This document shows, in pieces, positions 35,671 to 46,700 of a stretch of 64,000 nucleotides of DNA. Position 1 is the stretch's first letter, and each line of letters opens with the position of its first letter. The notes under the pieces are model-generated. The model saw only the letters and a program-made list of their open reading frames with translations. It was not told the DNA's origin and did not search any database. Made by a program: the position numbers and the translations under genes. The DNA is from Pseudanabaena minima (GTDB lineage Bacteria > Cyanobacteriota > Cyanobacteriia > Pseudanabaenales > Pseudanabaenaceae): contig NZ_CP159508.1 of NCBI RefSeq assembly GCF_051131155.1, positions 744,001-808,000 on the forward strand, in the 5' to 3' direction.

Positions 35671-38600
35671 TTAATCTTTTAAGAACTTCGCAGGTTTAGG
35701 TGACTTGCGAACCTTCAGCAGAATAGTCTTATTATCTTTTTGAGCCTCAAAATTGACATCTACTAGATCGATAAATTCATTGCCAATAAACTTACCGATT
35801 GAGCGACGGATTGCTAATTTAATCACATCTTGATTGGCTGATTGATCAAAAATAATGTCTTTAGCGTCGATCGCCAAATCTCCTCCATCTTTATTCATCA
35901 ACTCGACGATTACAATCAAGAATCTTTCAAGGCGTTGAAATTCAATGTCATCGGATGAGAGAAATGCTACTGGTGATAATGACGATAGCTTTAAATCTTG
36001 CTGCACATTTTGAGCAATCGTCAATTGATTTGGGTTGATTGGCAGTGTATAGGCAAAGGTCAATCCATTAGGATAACCAGCTAATGAGAATTGATTTACC
36101 CCGCCAATATTAAAGGTTATATTACTATTAGCATCGACTAAAGTTGAACCACCAGCAATATTCACAGGATCATTAAATGTGACACCAGTATTAAGAGTGA
36201 CTATGCCATTGTTAGCAGCATTGTTAATGATGATGGAGGTAAAGCCATCTTTTAAAGCTGCTAAATCGTTTTTGGTCAAATCTAGGGAAGTTGTTCCAGT
36301 GTCAGCCCCAAGCCCAACTTGAATATTTTGGTTGGTATTTGCTGGTGCTAGCGCTAAGACTAAACCATTCCCAGCCACTGAATTAGCTCCGCCATTAAAG
36401 TTGATTTCGTTAGCAGTGATCGTTGTATTTTGAGTTAGAGAAAGTGCTCCATCAAAGGTGGCACTATCTCCTGACACAGAGTTCCCATTGAGAGTAATCC
36501 CTGCAGGAGATTGGAGGATAATAGGACCACCTGCGGTTGTGATATTGCCAACAGCGATCGTACCCGCACTGACAGTAGGAATAATGATGTTACTATAGGC
36601 AACTGCTGTGTTAGCAGGAATTCCGGCGGTACCGCGATAAAACTGATTTCCAATCGTTCCAGTTTGATTTTCAATTCCTGCCGAGTGTGTTCCACCATCT
36701 GAGACTGCATTAGGATAATGCACTTCTATATTATTACTACCTTCAAATAGTTTGATTTGCCAAGTCACAGGTACACCGAGAAAATGAGGTACATTTGTAT
36801 ATTGAGTAATGAAAGTTTGGGAGCCTGATGTTCCTAGCGTTTGATAGCGAATATTGCCTTGTGGTACGTTAAAGTCTTCCCACCAAGCTGCAATCACGCC
36901 ATTAGGACCTCCTGTGCTAGGTAGTGCTTGTCCACTACAACAACCACTAGATTGAGCAGGGAGTACCGTTATAAATCCATTAGAACTAACATAGACATTG
37001 GTATAGTTAGTTCCAAAGAAACCAAAGCTGAAGCCAAGAGGAATCGCACCGCTAACTTGGTCATCACCTAATGGGATAAATGTACCTGTGCCAGAAATGT
37101 CTTGAAAGTTAAAAGTTGGTGTTGAGATGCTATATGTTGCTCCTTTAGTACCAGCAGTAGTGAAAGTGACTCCTCCAAAATTTTGAGGTGCATTGTTCGG
37201 TGCATTTTGTAAAGTTGTCAAACCTGCTCTCAAAATCAAAGATGCACTACTGGTTAACGTAGGAATGTCCGTGTCAGTCCCGACCAAGCCGACATCTGGT
37301 CCAGTGATAGTGATATTCCCTGCTGTGATGCTGCCCTTGGTTTCTACCTTTAACGATACTCCCGTATAATCGCCAAAAGTTACATCACCATTTGAGCTGA
37401 TAATCGGGTCAAAGAGGCTAACAAATGTACCGAGTGCACCATCCAATTTCTTAATGGAAAACCCACCACCAGTATAAGAATGTGCATCAAAAGAAACATT
37501 GCCATTACTGATCAAATCAAGGTTGCCACCACTGATAAAGGGGGTGATATTGGAATGCTTTAACGCCCAGATATCAATGGCATTATTTCCCTGAATCTTT
37601 AAATTTCCACCTGAAATGATCGCAAGAGGTGTTTTGACACTATCCCTCATTGTCACCACATTATTCGCTTGCAGCGCCAAATTTCCTGTGGTACGAACTA
37701 AACTCTCCGCGATATTCAAATTGTTTTTGGCGACAACCGTGGCATCTTTCGCTAAAACGATTGTGTTATTCACGTTAACATTGTTGCCCGTGCCCGTTAA
37801 CTTATCTGTACCAATAACCCAACTGTTGCTGACACCCAAATTATTCGTAGCGTGCAAATTTACAGTTCCTGCACGAATAAAAGCGTCTTCGACAATCACA
37901 TCTCCAACTTGTGCTGAGGCGATCGCAGTTCCCGCAGTCTTGCCCGTCAGCAAACTCGGTAAATCCACACCACGCAATACAGGTGCGTTACCAGCGGCTT
38001 GACGATCAGCGATCGGCAATTCGAGAGAGAGCAAACTTCCTTCACTGGTGATTTTGATAAACTTATTATCGGGAGTCGCAGCGATCGTGATGTTGCCAGA
38101 AGGTGTTGCGATCGTGCCTGTGTTTACGACCATGCCACCAACGAGGGTCACACTTTTTCCTGCACTGACATTCAGATTCCCTTCATTTAGGATGACACCT
38201 GATGGATTTGGAGCAACACTAGGCAAAGTATTCGTAAAAGCATAGCCCGTGACATTACCCGTAAGGTTGCGAACCTCATCAACGCTGCTATTAATACCAA
38301 ACCAGCCATTTCCCACTTGGATACCTGATGCAGTTGTAGCTGAGAAACTAGCAGGTACATTCAAACTTGAATTTGCACCAAACACAATTCCCGCAGGATT
38401 CATGATGAATAGATTTGAGTTCCCACCCGTTACTTGAATCAATCCATTGATTAGCGAAGCTTCTCCACCCGTTACACGAGTTAAGACATTCTGAACATTT
38501 GGATTACTCAGAAAATTGGCTATTTCCCCTGTAGATAGCCCTAATTTTTGTAAACTATAAAATAAGTTGCCACCAGCCTGTGTTCCACCCGTGATGTTGT

Positions 38601-38736
38601 ATTGGTTGCCTACTTGATCGACATTTGTATTCAAACCATCATTTGCTGGAGTAATACTCTGGGCATAACCTCTGTTAGCTAAAGCGATTACAGATATAAA
38701 TAGAAGAGCGTTGGAAAACCGCTTTGGGATCACCAT
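35671..38736 (-). CDS. TpsA-type exoprotein with filamentous-haemagglutinin secretion domain
   Basis: 1,021 residues. Signal peptide then TPS domain (GLNTNVDQVGNQYNITGG, NPNVQNVLTRVTGG, NLFIMNPAGIVFG) nearly the same as the split gene. The middle differs: it has a globular beta domain (about 540-690) with PLGFSFGFFGTNYTNVYVSS and GGPNGVIAAWWEDF, like NIDO-type or adhesin beta-sandwich modules. The last 100 residues, starting DDIEFQRL and ending KPAKFLKD, match the split gene again. The protein is probably exported through the TpsB encoded at 28273-29937 and displayed or released as an adhesin. Starts at ATG 38736. Confidence 0.9.
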   Translation of the reverse strand: MVIPKRFSNALLFISVIALANRGYAQSITPANDGLNTNVDQVGNQYNITGGTQAGGNLFYSLQKLGLSTGEIANFLSNPNVQNVLTRVTGGEASLINGLIQVTGGNSNLFIMNPAGIVFGANSSLNVPASFSATTASGIQVGNGWFGINSSVDEVRNLTGNVTGYAFTNTLPSVAPNPSGVILNEGNLNVSAGKSVTLVGGMVVNTGTIATPSGNITIAATPDNKFIKITSEGSLLSLELPIADRQAAGNAPVLRGVDLPSLLTGKTAGTAIASAQVGDVIVEDAFIRAGTVNLHATNNLGVSNSWVIGTDKLTGTGNNVNVNNTIVLAKDATVVAKNNLNIAESLVRTTGNLALQANNVVTMRDSVKTPLAIISGGNLKIQGNNAIDIWALKHSNITPFISGGNLDLISNGNVSFDAHSYTGGGFSIKKLDGALGTFVSLFDPIISSNGDVTFGDYTGVSLKVETKGSITAGNITITGPDVGLVGTDTDIPTLTSSASLILRAGLTTLQNAPNNAPQNFGGVTFTTAGTKGATYSISTPTFNFQDISGTGTFIPLGDDQVSGAIPLGFSFGFFGTNYTNVYVSSNGFITVLPAQSSGCCSGQALPSTGGPNGVIAAWWEDFNVPQGNIRYQTLGTSGSQTFITQYTNVPHFLGVPVTWQIKLFEGSNNIEVHYPNAVSDGGTHSAGIENQTGTIGNQFYRGTAGIPANTAVAYSNIIIPTVSAGTIAVGNITTAGGPIILQSPAGITLNGNSVSGDSATFDGALSLTQNTTITANEINFNGGANSVAGNGLVLALAPANTNQNIQVGLGADTGTTSLDLTKNDLAALKDGFTSIIINNAANNGIVTLNTGVTFNDPVNIAGGSTLVDANSNITFNIGGVNQFSLAGYPNGLTFAYTLPINPNQLTIAQNVQQDLKLSSLSPVAFLSSDDIEFQRLERFLIVIVELMNKDGGDLAIDAKDIIFDQSANQDVIKLAIRRSIGKFIGNEFIDLVDVNFEAQKDNKTILLKVRKSPKPAKFLKD

Positions 38737-39316
38737 ATAACCTCTAAGATCTCAAGCAAGATAAGTTAAGTTAAGTTAAGATTGATATATAGCATAAAAT
38801 CAAGCCCACAAATATAAAGCTGTAGCTGTATGCAAAACCTGAATTGCAACTACTAAGTAAAATACAAAAAAAATAGTTTGAATTTACTTTAATATTTCCT
38901 TTGAATTACCCTATTCTTGTGAATCTATTAAGTTACAGCGCTTTGCGCTTAATTAAACCCCAAAATTTATCTGTATTACTCAAAGCCTCAATAGGCTGTA
39001 AGTAGGCAAAAAGCACAGATTTCTTGACAAATTCTAGCAATTCAAAATGAGTTGAGAGAGTATCTAGACTCAAATAATTATTCTAAGAGATATCAGAAAT
39101 TTGAATCTTTTGTTTTTTTAGTTAGGATTACTTGTTTTTGATGTGGTTACCATTCCCTCCTTGCTTAATTTTGCAATTTTTTGTCCTGTACTAAGTATAT
39201 TAAGTATATTTTTATAAGATTTTTGATGGCGAGGCTTTGCCTCGCCATCAAAAATCGGTTCCTTTTCCTCACTTTATGGCAAAGTCCTAAGATATGTATT
39301 GAGGTATTAAGTAGCA
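38737..39316. other. 580-base spacer between TpsA and the VOC gene
   Basis: Divergent promoters are expected here. It has an AAGTT-AAGTT-AAG repeat at 38761-38780 and AT-rich sequence, then the perfect hairpin 39218-39256. No gene seen. Confidence 0.5.
39218..39256. repeat. triloop hairpin, loop TTT
   Basis: Perfect 18-bp arms around AGGC-TTT-GCCT, about 60 bases before the VOC gene start. Confidence 0.85.
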
Positions 39317-39733
39317 ATGATTGATATTGGACTGACTCACATAGCGCTTCCTGTTGCCAATATTGAAAACAGTATCAAATTTTATGCCACCTATGCAGAG
39401 ATGCAGATTGTCCATCGCCGCATTGATCAAGAGTCCGAGGCTGAAGTAGTCTGGCTTAGCGATCGCACTCGTCCTTTTGTAATTGTGCTAATCCAAACCA
39501 AATCTGTACAGCCTGTTTTATCACCTTTCGCCCATCTTGGTGTTGGCTGTAGGAGTCGAGAAGCAATGGATGCGCTCTGTGCAATTGCTCGACAGGAAGG
39601 TGTACTAATACAGGAGCCAAAGGATTCTGGATATCCAATTGGCTATTGGACTTTTTTGCGAGATCCTGATGGTCACACTCTAGAACTCTCTTATGGTCAA
39701 GAAATAGGTTTAATTACTGAGCAAGATTCTTAA
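39317..39733 (+). CDS. VOC-superfamily (glyoxalase-like) protein
   Basis: 138 residues. Two beta-alpha-beta-beta-beta units with the usual metal-ligand positions: LTHIALPV (His8), FAHLGVGC (His in the second half) and a final RDPDGHTLELSYG with Glu. The family includes glyoxalase I, dioxygenases and resistance proteins; the substrate cannot be assigned. ATG 39317 gives an N-terminus starting directly with the first strand, as usual. Confidence 0.85.
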   Translation: MIDIGLTHIALPVANIENSIKFYATYAEMQIVHRRIDQESEAEVVWLSDRTRPFVIVLIQTKSVQPVLSPFAHLGVGCRSREAMDALCAIARQEGVLIQEPKDSGYPIGYWTFLRDPDGHTLELSYGQEIGLITEQDS

Positions 39734-39780
39734 TTATCACATTTTTGTGAATTAAACAACCAAACGCAGTCAGGGCTTTT

Positions 39781-39904
39781 AAAACACAAAATGGCATATA
39801 GCGCTTTTCAAGCAAGCGAGGTACAAAGGATTGTTTCCCCGCCGCAGGCGGGGAAACAATCACGAACTTTACTAGACTGTGAACCGCTATAGTCATTTTG
39901 TGTT
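39781..39904. repeat. nested palindromic element with an inner triloop hairpin
   Basis: Outer arms of about 21 bases (39781-39802 with 39884-39904, 2-3 differences) begin AAACACAAAATG and end CATTTTGTGTTT. Inside is a perfect 15-bp hairpin (39828-39842/39846-39860, loop GCA) whose arms are unrelated to the outer ones. The segment GAACTTTACTAGACTGTGAACCG resembles the inverse of 58145-58172. It separates the VOC gene from modBC. Confidence 0.7.
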
Positions 39905-39931
39905 TTGGGATAAAACTACGATTTAAAAAAT

Positions 39932-41776
39932 ATGGATTCAGTAACCGTTGATTTCTCCCCTTTGTGGATATCCCTCAAGGTCGCTACTACTGCCATCTTT
40001 TTTACATTCTTTTTAGGAATTACGGCTGCCTATACCTTGCTAAACTATCGCGGCAAATGGAAATCAGTATTTGATAGTATATTCCTCGCCCCGCTCGTGT
40101 TACCGCCCACAGTGGTTGGGTTTCTACTATTACAACTATTTGGACAATATGGCTGGATAGGGAAGTTCTTACAACTGTTCCATTTCAATATTATTTTCAC
40201 TTGGTATGCTGGAGTAGTTGCATCGATCGTAGTCACGTTTCCATTAATGTATAAAACTGCTCAAGGAGCTTTCGAGCAAGTAGATGGAAATTTGCTCCAA
40301 GCCGCCAAAACCCTTGGCGCTTCTGATCTGCGCGTTTTCTGGCAAATTGCTCTACCGTTAGCCTTCCCAGGGATTTTAGCTGGGACGATGCTTGCCTTTG
40401 CTAGAGGCTTAGGTGAATTTGGCGCAACATTGATGCTAGCGGGTAATATTCCCAAGCAAACCACCACAATTCCCCTTGCCATTTATGCAGCCGTAGAAGC
40501 AGGGGAAACTCAAGAGGCTTGGCTCTGGACAGCCGTGATTTTATCTATTTCATGCTCAGCGATCGCCTTTGCCAATCTTTGGTCAAATAAAAGAGAAACG
40601 AAAAACGAAAAAGCAAAAAGCAAAAAGCAAAAAATTCAATCACCAATCACCAATTCCCAATTCCCAATCACCAATTCCCAATCACCAATTACTAATCCCC
40701 AACAAGGCTTATTCATCAATATCACCAAACAGTTACCTGAGTTTGATTTACAAATTGCTTTACATTGTGTTGATCAATCAATTGGCATTTTGGGGGCATC
40801 AGGTACAGGTAAAAGTATGCTGCTCAAATGCATTGCAGGGATGGAAACTCCATCAAGTGGGCGGATTGTAGTTAATGGGAAAGTTTTATTTGATAGTACT
40901 AAAAATATTAATTTACCTAGTCGCGATCGCCATATTGGTTTTCTATTCCAAAATTACGCCCTGTTTCCGCATCTAACGGTCGCGCAAAATATTGCCTTTG
41001 GTTTGCCTAAGGAATTACCATCATTACAAATCAAGCAAAAAGTCTCTGAACAATTACATAGCATTGAGCTACAGGGATTTAGCGATCGCTATCCTCACCA
41101 ACTTTCTGGTGGACAGCAGCAAAGAGTTGCCCTAGCAAGGGCGCTAGTCAGTCAACCCGAAATCCTTCTGCTCGATGAACCATTTTCGGCATTAGATACG
41201 CATCTGCGTAGCCAAATGGAACGAGAGCTAATTTCGGCGCTTAGCAATTATCAGGGGCTGACGCTATTTGTCACTCACAACATTGAGGAAGCCTATCGCA
41301 TCTGTACAAATCTGTTGATTTTAGATCATGGTCAAGTCATGCGATATGGGAAGAAGGCAGATGTTCTCGAAAACCCCTCAAATCTAGAAACAGCAAGGCT
41401 GACAGGCTGCAAAAACTTTTCACGGATAAACCTGATTTCACATCATCATGTTGAAGCGATCGATTGGGAATGTAATCTCCAAGTTAACTATGATGCTCCA
41501 AACCTGACAACCCACATAGGCATTCGCGCCCACCATATTACATTTTTAGAAAATTCAGTCAAAAGTGACTTACCAAACACGATTCCCTGTTGGTTAGTTC
41601 GTACTACAGAAACACCTCACCGTATGACTTTGTATATTAAGTTAAATAATCCTCCTGACCATGATTGGGATTATCATCTACAAGCAGAAGTATTTAAAGA
41701 AAGATGGCTTATTCTCAAGGAATATTCTCAACCGTGGCAAGTTTATTTTGATCCTAATCAACTCTTTTTAGTCTAA
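39932..41776 (+). CDS. modBC: fused molybdate ABC transporter permease and ATPase
   Basis: 614 residues. The first 225 residues are the ModB permease with five or six helices and the EAA loop (AAKTLGASDLRVFWQIALPLAFPGI). A Lys-rich spacer and a tandem ITNSQ-type linker (about 226-255) follow. The rest is the ModC ATPase with P-loop GASGTGKS, signature LSGGQQQ, Walker B LLLDEP, H-loop THNIEE and a C-terminal extension with no clear MOP domain. ModB-ModC fusion occurs in cyanobacteria. It imports molybdate or tungstate, probably for nitrate reductase; no modA lies in this window. The linker DNA is a run of CCAATCACC/TTCCCAA repeats. Confidence 0.9.
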   Translation: MDSVTVDFSPLWISLKVATTAIFFTFFLGITAAYTLLNYRGKWKSVFDSIFLAPLVLPPTVVGFLLLQLFGQYGWIGKFLQLFHFNIIFTWYAGVVASIVVTFPLMYKTAQGAFEQVDGNLLQAAKTLGASDLRVFWQIALPLAFPGILAGTMLAFARGLGEFGATLMLAGNIPKQTTTIPLAIYAAVEAGETQEAWLWTAVILSISCSAIAFANLWSNKRETKNEKAKSKKQKIQSPITNSQFPITNSQSPITNPQQGLFINITKQLPEFDLQIALHCVDQSIGILGASGTGKSMLLKCIAGMETPSSGRIVVNGKVLFDSTKNINLPSRDRHIGFLFQNYALFPHLTVAQNIAFGLPKELPSLQIKQKVSEQLHSIELQGFSDRYPHQLSGGQQQRVALARALVSQPEILLLDEPFSALDTHLRSQMERELISALSNYQGLTLFVTHNIEEAYRICTNLLILDHGQVMRYGKKADVLENPSNLETARLTGCKNFSRINLISHHHVEAIDWECNLQVNYDAPNLTTHIGIRAHHITFLENSVKSDLPNTIPCWLVRTTETPHRMTLYIKLNNPPDHDWDYHLQAEVFKERWLILKEYSQPWQVYFDPNQLFLV

Positions 41777-41918
41777 TAACTGGCGTTACGTGGAACCATC
41801 ACTCCGTCAGGTTATCGTGTATGCAGTAGGGGCGGGTTTAGGTGATAATTCTGTGCTGAAGCAAGATCTATATGTAAAACCCGCCCCTACTTTAGAAACC
41901 TCCATGTAACATCAGTTA
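41777..41918. mobile_element. 142-bp MITE-like element between convergent genes
   Basis: Ends are 18-base inverted repeats, TAACTGGCGTTACGTGGA and the complement of TCCATGTAACATCAGTTA, with three differences. Inside is a 15-bp perfect inner palindrome (41825-41839/41877-41891) of the AGTAGGGGCGGGTTT kind. It fills the whole gap between the modBC stop and the TpsB stop, and the TpsB TAA lies within the right end. A lone copy of one end occurs at 12063-12077. Confidence 0.75.
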
Positions 41919-43673
41919 GAAGTTTGCATTTACAGAGAAATATAATCCTGAATCTTGTAAGTTATTACCGGGGTTAGAAACATTTACCAAAGGAATTCCA
42001 TAATCAAGACGTAGTAATAAGTTGCGAATTGGTTGATAGGTCGCACCTAAGCCAATTCCAAATAATGATTGTGTGGTTGGGTTAATACCTGACGTGTTCC
42101 AAATTGTGCCACCTTCGACAAAAGGTAATAGCTTGACAATCGATAGTCCTTCTTCATTACGTACTATCGGAAATTGCACCTCTACAGAAGCTTGTAGTCC
42201 GCTATCACCTGTAAGTTGACCTTGCCGATAGCCACGAATAGACTGAGGTCCACCAATACTAAAACGATTAAGAGATAGTAACTGATTTCCCGAAAACTGC
42301 ATATTTAGCCGCAAAAATGCCAAGGTGTCTTTATCTTCACCCAGTCGTTGCACTCTCAACACTTGACCGACCCAATAAAAGAATCTCCCATCTGGCGAAT
42401 TATCATTGCGAATCGTTGCGCCTAAAACATTCAACCCCATATTAAAAGTTGAACGTAATACCCAAGACCCAACTGGATCGCGGCTAAAATAATCTTGGCT
42501 GAAACGCAAAACTCTTGACTGCGATCGCCCGTCATCAAACTTGAAATTTTGAAAATTAAATGACCGATTGTCAAAATAGGAGCCGCTATTCTCAAAAGCT
42601 AAACTACCGCCAAGCGCAAACTCTTCACGGGGCGATCGCGTTAAAGGTTGACGGTAAGCTAGCTCATAGGTTTGGGAATCCGTGAGAATATTTAAGCTAT
42701 TAAAAGGTGGCTCAGTGATCGGGTTTTGACCTGCGGAAAAATTAAATCCTAGTGTTCCGCCTTGAGGATTAATTGGATATCGATAATTAAGCTGATAAAC
42801 ATCAGAACTACCAGCACGAGTATACCCAACTAGAATTGAGTCGCCATTACCTGTAAGGTTAAGCTCTTGCAGATTTACGCCAAATCGATAGATTCCTGTG
42901 GAAGTATTGCCATAGTTATCAAAAAATGGACGAATACTAAAAGCTTTAGCTTCAGTAACAGTGATCTGTAAAATGCTCTGATTTGGTTGGTTGCCAGTAG
43001 TCAAATTAGCTCTAATGTCACCAATTAAGGGATCAGATCTGAGTAATTGCAGCGTATCTTCCAATTGAGCAAAGTTAAGAGGTGTTGATCCTGCAATCTG
43101 GATGCGATCGCGAATATAATCATCATTTAATTTACCTGCTAAATTGCCAGCCCGTTTCACATCAACACGTTCTAAAGATCCCTCTCGTACCTGAATTGTG
43201 ACCACACCATCTTTAATATCTTGTGGCGCAAGAACAGCACGAGAAGTAATGTAATTACGCTCTTGATAGATTTGACTAATTTTATCGGCAACTTCTTGCA
43301 ATTGAACGAGTGTAACGGACTTATTTTGTAATGGTGCTACTAGGGCGGCAATTTCTACTGATGTGAGAATTGAACTTCCCACAATCTCGATCCGTTTAAC
43401 TGGAATCAAGACTTCATTTGGTGTTGTTGGCAAAGGTGAATCTGGTGGACTAGTGGAAGGTGATGACTGAGCAGGCGCAAGAATTGGACTCGTCGGTTTA
43501 GCTGGTAACTTTGGTTCTAGAGACGCTGGTGGACTAGTTAATGGCGAAGATATAGAGGGGACTTGAGCGTAGCTAGGCAAGCCAAGCCCACTAACTAGTA
43601 AGCTTGGTATCGAGACAATCAGCCCCTTACTACTATATTTGATTAGATCTTTTAGATTTTGATTCACCTTCAC
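41916..43673 (-). CDS. TpsB-type outer-membrane transporter, second copy
   Basis: 585 residues. N-terminal signal region, then a Pro/Ser-rich spacer (about 40-90), two POTRA domains (VKRIEIVGSSILTSVEIAALV and the ERVDVKRAGN segment), and a beta barrel with GGPQSIRGYR and a final NANF. It is downstream of the TpsA-CHAT gene by 90 bases, so it most likely secretes that protein. The two TpsB copies are clearly related but differ in the spacer. Its stop codon is provided by the edge of a small inverted-repeat element. Confidence 0.9.
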   Translation of the reverse strand: MKVNQNLKDLIKYSSKGLIVSIPSLLVSGLGLPSYAQVPSISSPLTSPPASLEPKLPAKPTSPILAPAQSSPSTSPPDSPLPTTPNEVLIPVKRIEIVGSSILTSVEIAALVAPLQNKSVTLVQLQEVADKISQIYQERNYITSRAVLAPQDIKDGVVTIQVREGSLERVDVKRAGNLAGKLNDDYIRDRIQIAGSTPLNFAQLEDTLQLLRSDPLIGDIRANLTTGNQPNQSILQITVTEAKAFSIRPFFDNYGNTSTGIYRFGVNLQELNLTGNGDSILVGYTRAGSSDVYQLNYRYPINPQGGTLGFNFSAGQNPITEPPFNSLNILTDSQTYELAYRQPLTRSPREEFALGGSLAFENSGSYFDNRSFNFQNFKFDDGRSQSRVLRFSQDYFSRDPVGSWVLRSTFNMGLNVLGATIRNDNSPDGRFFYWVGQVLRVQRLGEDKDTLAFLRLNMQFSGNQLLSLNRFSIGGPQSIRGYRQGQLTGDSGLQASVEVQFPIVRNEEGLSIVKLLPFVEGGTIWNTSGINPTTQSLFGIGLGATYQPIRNLLLRLDYGIPLVNVSNPGNNLQDSGLYFSVNANF

Positions 43674-43709
43674 ACCTCAAATTGACAACTTACATAAATC
43701 TTGTTAAAA

Positions 43710-43748
43710 AACTGTTTTTTGTAGGGTGGCTTCGCCAAAAAAACAGTT
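43710..43748. repeat. triloop hairpin, loop TTC, with a bulge
   Basis: Arms AACTGTTTTTT...TGGC and GCCA...AAACAGTT around GGC-TTC-GCC; the left arm has an extra GTAGGG. Located between the TpsA-CHAT and TpsB genes. Confidence 0.6.
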
Positions 43749-43763
43749 CTGCGAAGCCATAAC

Positions 43764-46700
43764 TTACAACCAATTACCCACCAAAATAAAAGATGACCAA
43801 AAGAAAGGATGTCTGATATCAACATTTTCAGTACCTTTGGGCAAGGAGATCGCCGCAAAACCATCAACCCCAATAATTTGACTGTTCTCAATTTTGACTT
43901 TACCTTTTAACAAATCAAGTTGTGCTTGCCTTAAAGCTGTAGCCTTACTAAGCGCATTGGGAAAAGACTTATAAAAGCTAATCATCAAAGGTGCTGTCCC
44001 CACATCGGAAACTGCCCAAAGCGATGCAAGAATACTTCGCGCACCTGACTCTACTGCTAATCCACTAATACCAAGATTGTTGCCTACGGCAGTTTCACAG
44101 GCACTCAAGGTCAACATATCGATCACAGGTTGATCAAACCTAAGGCTAGGAATTTGATACGATCGCAACTTGCCATCCCAGAATTGAATATAGGAATCCT
44201 TAGCGCGATCTTCTAAAAATTGACCATGAGTTCCTAAATGGAGAATTCCATATTTTTCCTTACCCCGTTGCGCTTGCAAATTGGCAACTGTAAAATCGCG
44301 ATCTAAAAATGTAGTTCCAGCCAATACCTGCGTACCAATCGTTCTAATCTCAACTTCTACGGCTGGTAATGCGCTTAATCCTTCTCTTGCCTCAGTTAGC
44401 CCCATGGCTAGAACACGGGTGTTTTGCCGATCGCGCTCTTCTAGCCTCGTTACCCGCAACGAGGGAATATTTGCTGAAGCATAGCGCTCCACTAAGAACT
44501 GTTTCCCATCATGAAGAGCGGCAGGAGGAATCACTCGTAAACCAGAGTCCATCACAAAGACAACCGTTTCAATCTTAAGCTCCTGTAATTGAGCATCAAT
44601 TGGACGCATCACCCAGTCATAGAGTTTTTTGGCTTGGTCTAAATAGTCTAGCGAACTTGTATCCCTGAGACTGGCTCGATAATCTATCAAAGCTGTAACG
44701 ATTTCCTCCTCGTTAGCATAGTTAGTGTAGCGATGAAAAGGCTTGCCCAGTTCTTTGGGTGGGATTACCAAAATTTCAATGCGATCGTTCAGCATGATTG
44801 GGTAAATCAGTACAGAAGCACTACCTGAACGTTTTGAGACATCACTGAGCAGATCTTGAGCTTGACTAATACTTAATTCTGGCGGATTTAGACTTTCTCC
44901 TAAGAAAATTCCTAGCTCAGACACATAGGCTTTCTCGATCGCTTGAAATGCTTTTTCTAAGTTTTCTTCTTTCAAGAAGCGATTAACTTCTCTTTTCATG
45001 ACATCTTTAATTTCGAGCAGCGCTTGCGTCTCTATATCAGCGGAATTTACGCCAACTAAAATCTTGGGAGGCGTGAAGGTCGTGTCACCTGATGGTGCGA
45101 TCGATATGTTGCCCTGAGCAAAAATACTTGTGCCAACAGGAATAATCCTACTAAGGGCTAGAGTGGAAGATCCAGTAGTGACGATACCTGCGGTTCCATT
45201 AATACTAGAATTACCAATCACAAATGGATTAAGTCCACCATGTCTCAGAAATATTGAACCGCCTGAATTACCACTATTACTGGCTGTACAAATGCTGGCT
45301 CCTGCACAGGCTGTAAACGGACTAGTCACAAATCCCAGCACTCTGATATTACCTCCAGTTGATGCGGCGAAAAAATTTCCACCTTGAATCGATCCCGAAG
45401 AATTTGCTGAATTAAAAATAATATCACCAATAGGATCGAGGCTAATATTGCCACCACTACCAAGATCACTGCTGGCATTGAGATTAGTAGTTGTAATACT
45501 ATTGCGAGCGACAAAAGTAATATTACCGCCATTCCCATTAATAGAACTAGCATCAATATTACCTATAGTGGTGTTAATCGCACCACTTGAACTAGTAACT
45601 GAGATTTGACCAGCATTACCAAGTATGAAAGCTCTTGAAGTAAGATTGCTAGTTGTAATATTTCCCAGAGCTTGAAGATTTATAGCCCCCGCATTGCCAG
45701 TCTGAGTGGCGACAGTAAGTTCTCCTGCTCTAGTATCAATAGTTCCTAATTGACTAATGAGCGTAATTTGTCCCCCATTTCCTACACCATCACCAGAAGA
45801 AGCAAATATATTAGCAGTAGTTATATTATTAGATGCTCGCAGAAAAACATTTCCAGAATTGCCAATATTGGAATTCCCTGCATTTATATCTCCCAAACTA
45901 GTATTGATCGCGCCACTTGAACTCGTAAATGAAATCGAGCCAGCCGTACCATTACCACCTACATCAATAAAGGAACCTACAGCAGCTAGTGGGAAAGCTC
46001 CAAATCCAGTCCTAATATTGCCTGCTGCCTGAAACGTAATGTTTCCGCTATTTCCGATGGTAGCAACTGCATGAACTCGTCCAGAGCTAACATCGATCGC
46101 ACCACTGGTACTTGTTAACGAAATATTGCCAGCATTGCCAATTAGACCACCAGAGTTTGTGGCAATGCTATAAGTATTACCAAACTCAGTAAAGGTTCCT
46201 GTCGTTTGAATATTTGCACCTGCTTGGATTGTGACATTACCACCATTCCCATTGGTAATAGAGACTGCATTAATGCTATTTAGTCTGACATCTCGACCTG
46301 CTGTGAGGTTAACATTGCCAGAATTACCAACAATAGGAACTGTCTTGAGTCCTCTAAATCCGACAATATCTCGACCTGCTGTAAAGTTAATTGCCCCCGC
46401 ATTTGTAGAGATGTCACTGTTGACGTTGATATCTCTTCCGGCTTGAGCCGTCAACCCTACACCAAATATAGCAATTGTCACTGGGGTATTAAAATTAATA
46501 TCATTGGTTGCTTGTAAAGTGACATTTGTTACTGCCGCATTAATAAAAGCTACATCTATTTCGTTTGCTCCGATATTAGGATCACTAAATTGATCTACAT
46601 CACTCAGAGAAAAGAATGTACCAGTACCAGCAATGATATTAATATCTGTCGGATCAAGCAGTAATGTGCCTACTTTTCCATTAGCAGCTAAGGTGTTTAC

